Source: Loktanella sp.
Lineage (GTDB): Bacteria > Pseudomonadota > Alphaproteobacteria > Rhodobacterales > Rhodobacteraceae
DNA length: 11,277 bases
Direction: 5' to 3'
Assembly (NCBI GenBank): GCA_003551805.1
Contig: PUNR01000304.1
Span: forward strand, 1 to 11,277
Shown here: positions 1 through 6,215 of the stretch, piece by piece
Layout: every line of letters begins with the position of its first letter
Position numbering within the stretch: position 1 is the first letter of the stretch
The notes under the pieces: model-generated
Databases searched by the model: none
The model's input: only the letters and a program-made list of their open reading frames with translations
Told to the model about the DNA's origin: nothing
Made by a program: the position numbers and the translations under genes

Positions 1-59
1 CAATTGTCGGGTGAAGCGGCATCAGGGTCCTCGTCTTTCTCTTTGAGGAACCTTAACAG

Positions 60-81
60 ACCTTGTTAGCGCTAACAAGGT
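60..81. promoter_or_regulatory. Perfect 22-bp palindrome, LacI-type operator or terminator
   Basis: The core CCTTGTTAGCGCTAACAAGG at 61-80 is an exact palindrome, and the flanking A60/T81 pair extends it to 22 bp. The even symmetry around a central CG, with TGTTAGC/GCTAACA half-sites, resembles operators of LacI-family carbohydrate regulators. The alternative is an intrinsic terminator of a gene lying to the left: the RNA would form a short-loop hairpin followed by four U residues (81-84). The stem is not especially GC-rich, so the operator reading is slightly preferred. The regulator and target genes are not in the window. Confidence 0.5.
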
Positions 82-108
82 TTTGTGCGCTGCGGCTGCC
101 CTTTGGGA

Positions 109-136
109 TTTACGGCTGTTGCAGGAGTGTGATAAC
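109..136 (+). promoter_or_regulatory. Possible sigma-70-type promoter for the lipoprotein gene
   Basis: TTTACG at 109-114 and GATAAC at 131-136 are spaced by 16 bases, about 35 bases before the start codon at 171. The match to the -35/-10 consensus is only partial. This is the best candidate I can see upstream of the lipoprotein gene, not a firm call. Confidence 0.22.
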
Positions 137-170
137 ACCTAAATCGTCTTGGATGAGTAGGAGTTTTTAA

Positions 171-716
171 ATGTTCCGTAGATTTTTTGTCGTCTCGCTT
201 TTGCTGGCGGCACTGTCCGCTTGTGGCGCGAATATGTCTGACCCGCGTCCCAATGTTGCGCGGTCTTATGAACTTACTGGTTTGAATTTTGCCGCAGCGC
301 CTGACCTGACAGTTTCAGAAGCTGCAAATTACTATCCGGTTGCCGATATCGTCTGGCGCGGTGATCCCGTTGGTGACCGAATCGGCCAAATCGGTTCCAT
401 GTTCACCGAAGCGGCTGCCCGCAATACCGGCAACCTTGGTGGCACTCAGCCGATCGTCGTCGATGTCGTGCTGGACCGGTTTCACGGTGTGACCGAACGG
501 ACACAATATACAATCGGCGGCGTTTACAATATCGCCTTCCGGATGACCATCCGTGACGCAAGAACCGGTGCTGTCATCGAACCCGAACGGCGCGTTGTCT
601 TTAACCTAGATGCACCCGGCGGCCAGGCAGCTATTGCGCTGGATCAGGCCGGTCAGACGCAGCGCATCCGGGTCACCGACTTCCTGGCAAGCTCTTTGCG
701 CGCCGAATTGCTTTGA
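171..716 (+). CDS. Small outer-membrane-type lipoprotein, DUF6778-like
   Basis: This encodes a 181-residue exported protein of unknown function. Residues 1-18 form a lipoprotein signal peptide: two arginines, a hydrophobic stretch, then the lipobox L15-S-A-C18. Cys18 would be lipidated, and Gly at +2 (no Asp) predicts outer-membrane sorting. The mature part is compact, with a run around residues 58-90 (PVADIVWRGDPVGDRIGQIG...) followed by beta-rich segments. It resembles, from memory, the small lipoproteins labelled DUF6778 in Rhodobacteraceae. The start is secure: AGGAG at 159-163 lies 7 bases before ATG. The methyltransferase gene begins 40 bases downstream, so co-transcription is possible. 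No catalytic residues are recognisable. Confidence 0.8.
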   Translation: MFRRFFVVSLLLAALSACGANMSDPRPNVARSYELTGLNFAAAPDLTVSEAANYYPVADIVWRGDPVGDRIGQIGSMFTEAAARNTGNLGGTQPIVVDVVLDRFHGVTERTQYTIGGVYNIAFRMTIRDARTGAVIEPERRVVFNLDAPGGQAAIALDQAGQTQRIRVTDFLASSLRAELL

Positions 717-756
717 TCTAAACCGTCTGTCGCGACGGAGAAAACTGGAATTTACC

Positions 757-1956
757 ATGTCCGTTGCGGCCGACCGCGCCACCGTGCGCCTGATACCCAA
801 AGCAGAGGCGCGGGCAATCCGCCACGGTTTCCCTTGGGTATACGCCAATGAACTGGTGACAGACCGCCGCACGCGCGGTCTGTCGGCAGGGACCATCGCC
901 TTGCTGGAAGATGCCAACCGCGTCCCGATGGGCGTCGTTGCGGTTAACCCTGTGTCCAAGATCATCTGCCGGATGCTGGACCAGAACCCCGATGCTGTGA
1001 TTGATCAAGCATGGTTTGCTGCCAAATTTGCCCGCGCCCTTGCGCATCGGGCACGCATTTATCCTGACCCGTTTTACCGCCTGATCCATGCAGAGGCAGA
1101 TGGCCTGCCCGGTGTGATCATTGACCGCTTTGGCGATGTGGCTGTCGTGCAGCCCAATGCCGCTTGGGCGGACGTGTTGATCGCGCCTTTGGTTGCGGCC
1201 TTGCAGGATGTGACGGGTGTCACAACCGTGATCATGAACGGCACAGGCCGGACCCGTGCGCTGGAAGGTCTGGAAGAACGCATGGATGTGCTGGCGGGCC
1301 AAGCGCCGACAGCACCCCTGCCGGTGCCGATGAATGGTGCGGTCTACATGGCCGATATCATGGGTGGCCAGAAAACCGGCCTGTTCTTTGACCAGCGCCC
1401 CAATCATGCCTTTGCCGCAGGGCTGGCGCGGGGGGCGCGTGTTCTGGATGTGTTCAGCCATGTGGGTGGCTTCGGGCTTGCGGCCTTGGCGCAAGGGGCG
1501 GCATCGGTTCTGGCTGTTGACGGGTCTGCGCCGGCATTGGAACTGGCGGAACAGGGCGCTGCCACCATGGGTGTCAGTGACCGTTTCAGCACCCGCAAAG
1601 GCGATGCTTTTGACGTGCTGACCGCATTGGCCGAAGCGGGCGAGGTGTTTGACGTCGTGGTCTGTGACCCGCCTGCCTTTGCGCCCGGTAAGGCCGCGCT
1701 GGAGGCCGGTTTGCGCGCTTATGAACGTGTCGCGCGACTGGCCGCACCTTTGGTGGCGCCTGACGGATATTTGGGCCTGTGTTCCTGTTCGCATGCGGTT
1801 GATCTGACGCGGTTCCGCAATGCATCCGCGCGCGGGATCGGGCGGGCAGGGCGGCGCGGACAGATTATCCATACCGGATTTGCCGGCCCCGACCATCCGT
1901 TGATGCCGCATCTGGCGGAAAGCGGATATCTGAAGGCTGTGTTCTTCCGTCTATGA
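757..1956 (+). CDS. RlmI-like class I SAM-dependent rRNA methyltransferase (COG1092 type)
   Basis: A 399-residue protein with the architecture of RlmI/YccW, which methylates C5 of a cytosine in 23S rRNA. An N-terminal PUA-like RNA-binding region (about 8-75) is followed by the family signature YRLIHAEADGLPGVIIDRFGD (107-127). The C-terminal Rossmann methyltransferase domain contains GGQKTGLFFDQRPN (203-216), SAM-binding motif I VLDVFSHVGGFG (229-240), the acidic VDGS (254-257) and catalytic-loop motif DPPAFAP (304-310). CSCSH (342-346) stands where relatives often have an SSS-type motif. The reading frame extends back to 610, inside the lipoprotein gene. ATG 757 is chosen because GGAA at 747-750 precedes it at 6 bases and the PUA domain begins just after. 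The stop overlaps the next start. The exact rRNA target is inferred from the family. Confidence 0.88.
   Translation: MSVAADRATVRLIPKAEARAIRHGFPWVYANELVTDRRTRGLSAGTIALLEDANRVPMGVVAVNPVSKIICRMLDQNPDAVIDQAWFAAKFARALAHRARIYPDPFYRLIHAEADGLPGVIIDRFGDVAVVQPNAAWADVLIAPLVAALQDVTGVTTVIMNGTGRTRALEGLEERMDVLAGQAPTAPLPVPMNGAVYMADIMGGQKTGLFFDQRPNHAFAAGLARGARVLDVFSHVGGFGLAALAQGAASVLAVDGSAPALELAEQGAATMGVSDRFSTRKGDAFDVLTALAEAGEVFDVVVCDPPAFAPGKAALEAGLRAYERVARLAAPLVAPDGYLGLCSCSHAVDLTRFRNASARGIGRAGRRGQIIHTGFAGPDHPLMPHLAESGYLKAVFFRL
858..884 (+). repeat. Perfect 10-bp inverted repeat inside the methyltransferase gene
   Basis: GACAGACCGC (858-867) and GCGGTCTGTC (875-884) are exact reverse complements separated by CGCACGC (868-874). 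The mRNA could form a strong GC-rich hairpin about 100 bases after the start codon. It encodes part of the PUA-like region (around residues 34-43). It may be a chance product of arginine- and threonine-rich codons, or it may affect translation. Confidence 0.6.
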
Positions 1957-2498
1957 GGGTGCTGGTTGACGCCTGCGTCCTATACCCGACCGTCATGCGA
2001 GAAGTGATATTGGGCTGTGCGGCGCAGGGCCTGTTTGCGCCGCGCTGGTCGGCCCGTGTGCTGGAAGAATGGGCGCGCGCGGCAGGCAAGCTCGGCCCCG
2101 CCGAAGAGGTTTGGGCGCGCGGCGAGATTGCCGCATTGGCGGCGCGCTTTCCCGATGCAATCGTACGCTATGACAGCGGGATCGAGGCGCGGTTCTGGTT
2201 GCCCGACAGTGGCGATGTGCATGTGTTGGCAGCCGCGGTTGCGGGGTCTTGTGATGCGATCCTGACGATGAACGCCAAGGATTTCCCCCGCAATATTCTG
2301 GAAGATGAAGGGCTGGCGCGACTGGATCCTGATGGATTCATGCTGGATTTGTGGCGCGATCATCCTGATACTGTCGCCAAGGTGGCCTTTTCGGTGCTGG
2401 CAGAGGCGCAGCGCCTGTCGGGGGCTGATTGGACGTTGCGTGCCTTGTTCAAAAAGGCACGACTGCCAAGGTTGGGCAAGGCGTTAAGCGCGGGGTAG
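1953..2498 (+). CDS. PIN-domain protein, RSP_2648-like
   Basis: A 181-residue protein with a PIN nuclease fold, a metal-dependent RNase-type domain. Acidic residues in the expected places are D6 (VLVDACVLYP), E38/E39 (RVLEEWARA), D85 and D88 in LPDSGDVHVLAAA, and D110 in NAKDF. Residues 125-181 form a C-terminal helical extension beyond the minimal PIN domain. It resembles the stand-alone family annotated from Rhodobacter as RSP_2648. Its ATG overlaps the methyltransferase TGA (ATGA at 1953-1956), which implies translational coupling. No small antitoxin-like gene is adjacent on either side, so an ordinary VapBC toxin is unlikely, and a housekeeping RNA-processing or regulatory role is a reasonable inference. 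Substrate unknown. Confidence 0.85.
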   Translation: MRVLVDACVLYPTVMREVILGCAAQGLFAPRWSARVLEEWARAAGKLGPAEEVWARGEIAALAARFPDAIVRYDSGIEARFWLPDSGDVHVLAAAVAGSCDAILTMNAKDFPRNILEDEGLARLDPDGFMLDLWRDHPDTVAKVAFSVLAEAQRLSGADWTLRALFKKARLPRLGKALSAG

Positions 2499-2503
2499 GG
2501 CCG

Positions 2504-3124
2504 ATGATCACACAGATTGCGGATTATTTCGACAAAGGATGCGGGCGGTGCGCGCGCTTTGACAGTGCCGATTGCAGCGTACGGATATGGCAGGACGGTT
2601 TGCGGGCGTTACGGCAGATCTGCCTTGATGCGGGATTGGTCGAGCAGGTGAAATGGGGCCATCCCTGTTATGCCCATGCGGGCCGCAATATCGTGATTAT
2701 CGGGGCGCAGCGTGGTGGTATCCGGCTGGGGTTTTTCAACGCAAGTCTGATGCGCGACCCGTCCGGCGTGCTGGAACGGCAAGGCCCGAATACGCAACAT
2801 CCTGACACGATCCGGCTGACGAAAACTACACAGATCAGCGCACTTGCACCGGTGATCACGGCCTATCTGGTCGAGGCTGCGGGTTATGCCGAGGCGGGGA
2901 TCACGCCGACAAAAGACGCAACGACGCTTGATCTGCCGGAAGAGTTGGTAGCTGCACTGGACGCGGATGCGGAACTGGCCGAAGCGTTTGCGGCGCTGAC
3001 AGCGGGCCGGCAGAAAAGCTATGTGATCTTGGTGAATGGTGCCAAAGCGCAGGCGACAAAACTGGTGCGGATTGCCAAGGCGCGCGACAGGATCATTGCG
3101 GGCAAAGGTGCGCAGGAGCGTTAA
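2504..3124 (+). CDS. DUF1801 / YdeI (OmdA-like) family protein
   Basis: A 206-residue protein with two recognisable parts. The N-terminal region has the YdhG/DUF1801 look (about 25-125), including QVKWGHPCYAHAGRNIVII (48-66), where a tryptophan-glycine motif follows a charged helix. The C-terminal part (LPEELVAALDADAELAEAFAALTAGRQKSYV, 144-174, then a basic helix) resembles the bacteriocin-protection YdeI/OmdA family. Biochemical function is unknown for these families. The reading frame continues upstream to 2429 inside the PIN gene, but ATG 2504 is preferred because it lies 5 bases after the PIN stop and begins the conserved part. A weak TAGGG overlapping that stop is the only ribosome-binding candidate. 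It is probably the last gene of the operon. Confidence 0.8.
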   Translation: MITQIADYFDKGCGRCARFDSADCSVRIWQDGLRALRQICLDAGLVEQVKWGHPCYAHAGRNIVIIGAQRGGIRLGFFNASLMRDPSGVLERQGPNTQHPDTIRLTKTTQISALAPVITAYLVEAAGYAEAGITPTKDATTLDLPEELVAALDADAELAEAFAALTAGRQKSYVILVNGAKAQATKLVRIAKARDRIIAGKGAQER

Positions 3125-3156
3125 AATACTTTTATGCGCTCCGCGCGGGAGTATTT
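3123..3156. terminator. Bidirectional terminator-like nested hairpin at convergent junction
   Basis: AAATACT (3124-3130) pairs with AGTATTT (3150-3156), and inside this GCGC (3136-3139) pairs with GCGC (3143-3146) around TCC. It sits between the stop of the YdeI-like gene (3124) and the stop of the M48 protease gene (3179, opposite strand), so it can serve transcripts from both sides. On the minus strand the stem ends in TTTT, as in an intrinsic terminator. Its minus-strand half is closely related to an element after aroB. Confidence 0.6.
3136..3156 (-). repeat. 3'-end element, copy 1 (AAATACTCCCGCGCGG...GCGC)
   Basis: Read on the minus strand this 21-base segment begins AAATACTCCCGCGCGG and ends AGCGC. 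It matches the plus-strand segment 9709-9729 at 18 of 21 positions. Both copies follow a stop codon in the same reading direction, here 22 bases after the M48 protease gene. Confidence 0.55.
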
Positions 3157-3178
3157 GGGGAAATAAGAAGTGGGGGCG

Positions 3179-3859
3179 TCAGAGCCATTTTGCTTCGTTT
3201 GCTTCAATCGCGGCGATACGTTGCGGGGTTTTGGGGTGGCTGAGCATCCACGCGGGGGTGGCGGCACCGTTTGCGCCGGTCAGTGTTTCAAGTTTGGCGA
3301 ACATGGATTTTTGCGGCGCAGTCCCGATGCCGGCCTTGACCAGCAGCGCCGAGGCATAGGCGTCTGCCTCGAATTCGTCATCGCGGGACAGGCGGGCGGC
3401 GACAAGGCTGATCAGCCCTGACGCGATCCAGACGCCGATACCGGGCAGGAAGCGGTTGAAGATCATGGCCAGCGCGGTGCGCATCGCGTTCTGGGCAGAA
3501 AAGTCGATCATCCTGCGGCGGGTATGGCCCAAGGCGACATGGCCGAGTTCATGCGCGATCACGCTGGCCATTTCATCGGCGGTGACCTGACCGGCACGGT
3601 ATTTGTTGAAAAAACCGCGGGTGATGAAGATGCGCCCGTCGGGGGCGGCCAGACCGTTGACCTGCGGGATTTCGTAGATATGCACGCGGATCCGGTCGAT
3701 ATCGAGCGCCTTTGCCATCCGGTCCATCAACACCTTGAGGATCGGGTCGGCCAGTTCGGTGGATTTTTCATCCAATTCGCGCGCAGTCCGCCAGACGGAA
3801 AAACGGAACATCGCATATCCGTATACCAGCGCTATGAGGATCGGTAAAAACTTCATCAT
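3179..3859 (-). CDS. M48-family membrane-associated zinc metalloprotease
   Basis: A 226-residue protein of the M48 peptidase family (Ste24/HtpX/YcaL-like). An N-terminal hydrophobic segment (about 4-20) acts as signal anchor or signal peptide. The zinc site is HELGH at 103-107 (ligands H103 and H107, catalytic E104), and the third ligand is probably E162 in SRDDEFEAD (158-166), the usual SRxxExxAD signature. A hydrophobic stretch at about 126-156 may be membrane-associated. It ends with SHPKTPQRIAAIE (207-219), typical of M48 domains. Length fits a compact M48 protease without TPRs. Two ATG codons stand in tandem (3859 and 3856) with no strong ribosome binding site. It lies 65 bases after the CorC-like gene on the same strand. 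A role in turnover of misfolded envelope proteins is inferred from the family. Confidence 0.9.
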   Translation of the reverse strand: MMKFLPILIALVYGYAMFRFSVWRTARELDEKSTELADPILKVLMDRMAKALDIDRIRVHIYEIPQVNGLAAPDGRIFITRGFFNKYRAGQVTADEMASVIAHELGHVALGHTRRRMIDFSAQNAMRTALAMIFNRFLPGIGVWIASGLISLVAARLSRDDEFEADAYASALLVKAGIGTAPQKSMFAKLETLTGANGAATPAWMLSHPKTPQRIAAIEANEAKWL

Positions 3860-3924
3860 GGGTCTGATATGGGGCGTGCTGCGCCCATTGCCAATGGCCC
3901 GCGATGTCGCGGTGCAGGTCGCGG

Positions 3925-5226
3925 CTATAGCTGGCGGATTTTCAGTGTGGCGATACGGTTTTCTTCTTTTGCCAGCACCTCGAACCGGAAGCCGTGGAAA
4001 GAAAAGACCTGCCCCACGACAGGGATCATCTGGGCTTCGTGGATCACCAGACCGGCGACGGTGTTGGCTTCGTCATCGGGCAATTGCCAATCATGCGCGC
4101 GGTTCAGGTCGCGGATCGTGATGCCGCCGTCCACGATATAGGCGCCGTCTGCGGTGGGCGCGATCTGGTCTTCTTCGGGTTCGTCGAATTCATCGGCGAT
4201 TTCACCGACGATTTCTTCAAGGATGTCTTCGAGCGTGATCAGCCCTTCTAGACCGCCATATTCATCCACCACCAAGGCAAAATGCGTTTTGCGCTTGAGG
4301 AAGTTGCGCATCTGGTCACCCAGAGTCGTGGTTTCAGGCACGAAATAGGGGGGCATCGCGACTTTCATCACGTCAAAGGCGGCCAGCCCTTGCCCGTCCA
4401 CGATGCCGCCGCCCAGCAATTTATGCATCGCGCGCAGCAGGTCTTTGGCATGGATCACGCCGATGATGTTTTCAGGGTTGTCACGGTACAGCGGCAGGCG
4501 TGTGTGCTGGCTTTGCAGGATTTGTGCCAGAATGTCCTGCGCAGGCAGGTTGGCATCGACCATTTCAATACCGGAACGGTGCAACATCACCTCTTCTACG
4601 GTGCGTTCGTTCAGGTCCAGCGCACCCAGAATTCGGTCGCGGTCTTCTTTTTCGACCCAGCCTTCGGAATGGCCCAGCTGCAAGGCACCTGCGATTTCTT
4701 CGCGCACGGCGAGGATATTGCTGTCAGGGTCGGTGCGTACACCGAACATATACAGCACCCCGCGCACCAGAAAACGCACTGCCGTGACGATGGGTGAAAA
4801 CACCAGAACGATCAGACCGATCGGACGGGCGACGGTGGATGCGACCTTTTCAGGATTGGTGATGGCGTAGGTTTTCGGCAGCACCTCGGCAAAGATCAGC
4901 ACCAGAAGGGTCATAATCAGCGTGGCGGCAGCGACGCCGTTTTGTCCGAACACTTTGGTCAGAATAGCAGTGGCAAGCGATGTGGCCAGAATATTGACCA
5001 CGTTATTGCCCAACAGGACTGACCCGATCAGCCGTTCATTGTCTTCGGTGACTTTCAGCGCCCGTTCCGCACCTGCCGATCCTTTATCCGCGGCAGAGCG
5101 TAGTTTCCCCCGCGAAGCGGCTGTCAATGCGGTTTCAGAACCGGAAAAGAAAGCCGACAGGAACAGCAGGACAACGATGCCCCCCGCTGTTGCCCAGAAT
5201 GCCGTGTCGAATGTTGCGGGGTCCAT
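3925..5226 (-). CDS. CNNM/CorC (HlyC/CorC) family transporter with CBS domains
   Basis: A 433-residue inner-membrane protein with the full CNNM/CorC architecture. The DUF21 transmembrane domain (about 12-165) contains SGSETALTAASR (28-39), GNNVVNILATSLAT (73-86) and AEVLPKTYA (113-121). A cytoplasmic CBS pair follows: CBS1 about 210-265 (VMLHRSGIEMVD, then RLPLYRDNPENIIGVIHAKDLL) and CBS2 about 285-342 (FALVVDEYGGLEGLITLEDILEEIVGEI). The C-terminal CorC_HlyC domain spans about 355-432. Members are linked to magnesium or other divalent cation transport, often efflux; the haemolysin label is historical. The start is supported by AAAGG upstream at about 6-7 bases spacing. It follows xerD by 50 bases and precedes the M48 protease gene, so partial co-transcription is likely. 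Confidence 0.92.
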   Translation of the reverse strand: MDPATFDTAFWATAGGIVVLLFLSAFFSGSETALTAASRGKLRSAADKGSAGAERALKVTEDNERLIGSVLLGNNVVNILATSLATAILTKVFGQNGVAAATLIMTLLVLIFAEVLPKTYAITNPEKVASTVARPIGLIVLVFSPIVTAVRFLVRGVLYMFGVRTDPDSNILAVREEIAGALQLGHSEGWVEKEDRDRILGALDLNERTVEEVMLHRSGIEMVDANLPAQDILAQILQSQHTRLPLYRDNPENIIGVIHAKDLLRAMHKLLGGGIVDGQGLAAFDVMKVAMPPYFVPETTTLGDQMRNFLKRKTHFALVVDEYGGLEGLITLEDILEEIVGEIADEFDEPEEDQIAPTADGAYIVDGGITIRDLNRAHDWQLPDDEANTVAGLVIHEAQMIPVVGQVFSFHGFRFEVLAKEENRIATLKIRQL

Positions 5227-5251
5227 TTGATGCCTTTGGGTGATTTAGGCC

Positions 5252-5280
5252 TATATTGCCTGCGCTTGCGGCCGGTTCAA
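5252..5280 (-). promoter_or_regulatory. Possible internal promoter before the CorC-like gene
   Basis: On the minus strand TTGAAC (5280-5275) is followed after 17 bases by AATATA (5257-5252), with TATAGG two bases further on. The -35 box is a fair match and the -10 a weak one. The -35 overlaps the xerD stop codon. It could let the transporter be expressed independently of xerD. Confidence 0.25.
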
Positions 5281-6215
5281 GCCTTGCTTGCCTTGGACAG
5301 TGGATGATGTTGCAAAACAAGGTCGCTTAGGCGCTGGTCAAGGACATGGGTGTAAATCTCGGTCGTGGCGATATCGGCATGGCCCAGCATCGTCTGGATC
5401 GACCGCAGATCAGCACCACCTGCCAGAAGATGGGTGGCAAAGGCATGGCGGAGCACATGCGGTGTGACGCTGGCAGGTGATATGCCTGCCGTGACCGCAA
5501 ATTCCTTGATCAGCGCAAAAAAGCGGTGCCGCGTCAGATGCCCTGATTTGCCATGCGACGGGAACAGGAATTTCGACGCAGGCTTGCCGGCCTTGCGCGC
5601 GTCTTCTTCGGCAGCGTCGCGTGCGGTCAGATAGGCTGCCATTGCGGCGCGGGCAGGTGGGGACAAAGGCACCAGCCGTTCCTTGCCGCCTTTGCCGCGC
5701 ACCAGCAACATGCGTGGATCGCCGCGTGCCGCCGAAAGCGGTAGGCTGACCAATTCGCTGACCCGCATCCCCGTGGCGTAAAGCAGTTCCATCAGGCAGG
5801 TATTGCGCAAGGCGTCGCGCGGGCTGGCGCGTGCGGCGTCAAGCAAACGGTCCACCTGTGCCAGATCAAGCGTTTTGGGCAGGCGTTGCGCGCGCCCCGG
5901 TCCCTTGATCTGCATCGCAGGATTGTCGCTGCGCCAGCCTTCGTCAAAGGCGAAACGGAACAATTGTTTGATCGCGGATAGGCGGCGCGCGCGGGTGGAT
6001 TTGGCAAGGCCCTCGGCCTCGCAATCGATCAGGTAGCTTTCGATCTGGTCCTGCGTTACCTGCATGAAATGCAGGCCACGGTCGGCCAGCCATTGCGCAA
6101 ACCCTTGCAGGTCGCGCGCATAGGCCAGTTGCGTGTTGGTCGCAGCGTCCAGTTCGGCGGCCTGCGCCTGCAGGAACGTCTGCACCCAGCGTGCCATCAG
6201 GTCGGGTCCGGTCAC
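5277..6215 (-). CDS. xerD: Tyrosine recombinase XerD
   Basis: A 312-residue site-specific tyrosine recombinase that, with XerC, resolves chromosome dimers at dif. The N-terminal SAM-like core-binding domain spans about 8-90. The C-terminal catalytic domain carries the complete set: R151 (ATGMRVSEL), K175 (GKGGKERLVPL), H253 and R256 (HVLRHAFATHLL), H279 (LGHADIATT) and nucleophile Y288 (IYTHV). Length matches XerC/XerD rather than integrases of mobile elements. The paralogue XerC is the main alternative; the neighbourhood with aroK and a CorC-like gene favours XerD. The start is taken as GTG at 6215, overlapping the upstream stop (GTGA) with AGGG four bases before it. ATG at 6197 is possible but has no ribosome binding site. 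No dif site is visible. Confidence 0.88.
   Translation of the reverse strand: MTGPDLMARWVQTFLQAQAAELDAATNTQLAYARDLQGFAQWLADRGLHFMQVTQDQIESYLIDCEAEGLAKSTRARRLSAIKQLFRFAFDEGWRSDNPAMQIKGPGRAQRLPKTLDLAQVDRLLDAARASPRDALRNTCLMELLYATGMRVSELVSLPLSAARGDPRMLLVRGKGGKERLVPLSPPARAAMAAYLTARDAAEEDARKAGKPASKFLFPSHGKSGHLTRHRFFALIKEFAVTAGISPASVTPHVLRHAFATHLLAGGADLRSIQTMLGHADIATTEIYTHVLDQRLSDLVLQHHPLSKASKA

Larger units (their letters stand above)
1..170. other. Non-coding 5' region with hairpin and palindrome
   Basis: No convincing gene is visible here. One forward frame is open from base 1 to a TAG at 67-69 and could be the tail of a gene starting outside the window, but nothing in it is recognisable. Bases 24-32 and 45-53 can pair (8 of 9 positions, one G/A mismatch) around a 12-base pyrimidine-rich loop. 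A perfect palindrome follows at 60-81. The rest leads into the lipoprotein gene, with a good ribosome binding site. Confidence 0.5.

Noticed and set aside
610..756. Upstream extension of the methyltransferase start to 610
   Set aside because: It would overlap the lipoprotein gene by over 100 bases and add an Arg-rich segment with no family counterpart.
1209..1224. TGTGA-N6-TCACA, an exact match to the CRP consensus half-sites
   Set aside because: It lies deep inside the methyltransferase coding region, far from any start codon, and is probably coincidental.
718..1911. 397-residue open frame on the minus strand opposite the methyltransferase gene
   Set aside because: The product is rich in His, Gln, Cys and Arg with no domain-like pattern, while the plus strand encodes a clear methyltransferase. 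It is a shadow of high-GC codon use.
3872..3897. Short inverted repeats GGGCG/CGCCC and CCATTG/CAATGG between the CorC-like and M48 genes
   Set aside because: The arms are only 5-6 bp, there is no T-run, and the two overlap each other; too weak to call a terminator or operator.
4282..4797. 171-residue plus-strand open frame opposite the CorC-like gene
   Set aside because: It lies entirely within conserved CBS/DUF21 coding sequence on the other strand and shows a His/Gln-rich shadow composition.
5277..6215. The tyrosine recombinase as a sign of an integrated mobile element
   Set aside because: Length and motifs match housekeeping XerD, the neighbours are core genes, and no attachment repeats, tRNA or phage genes are visible.
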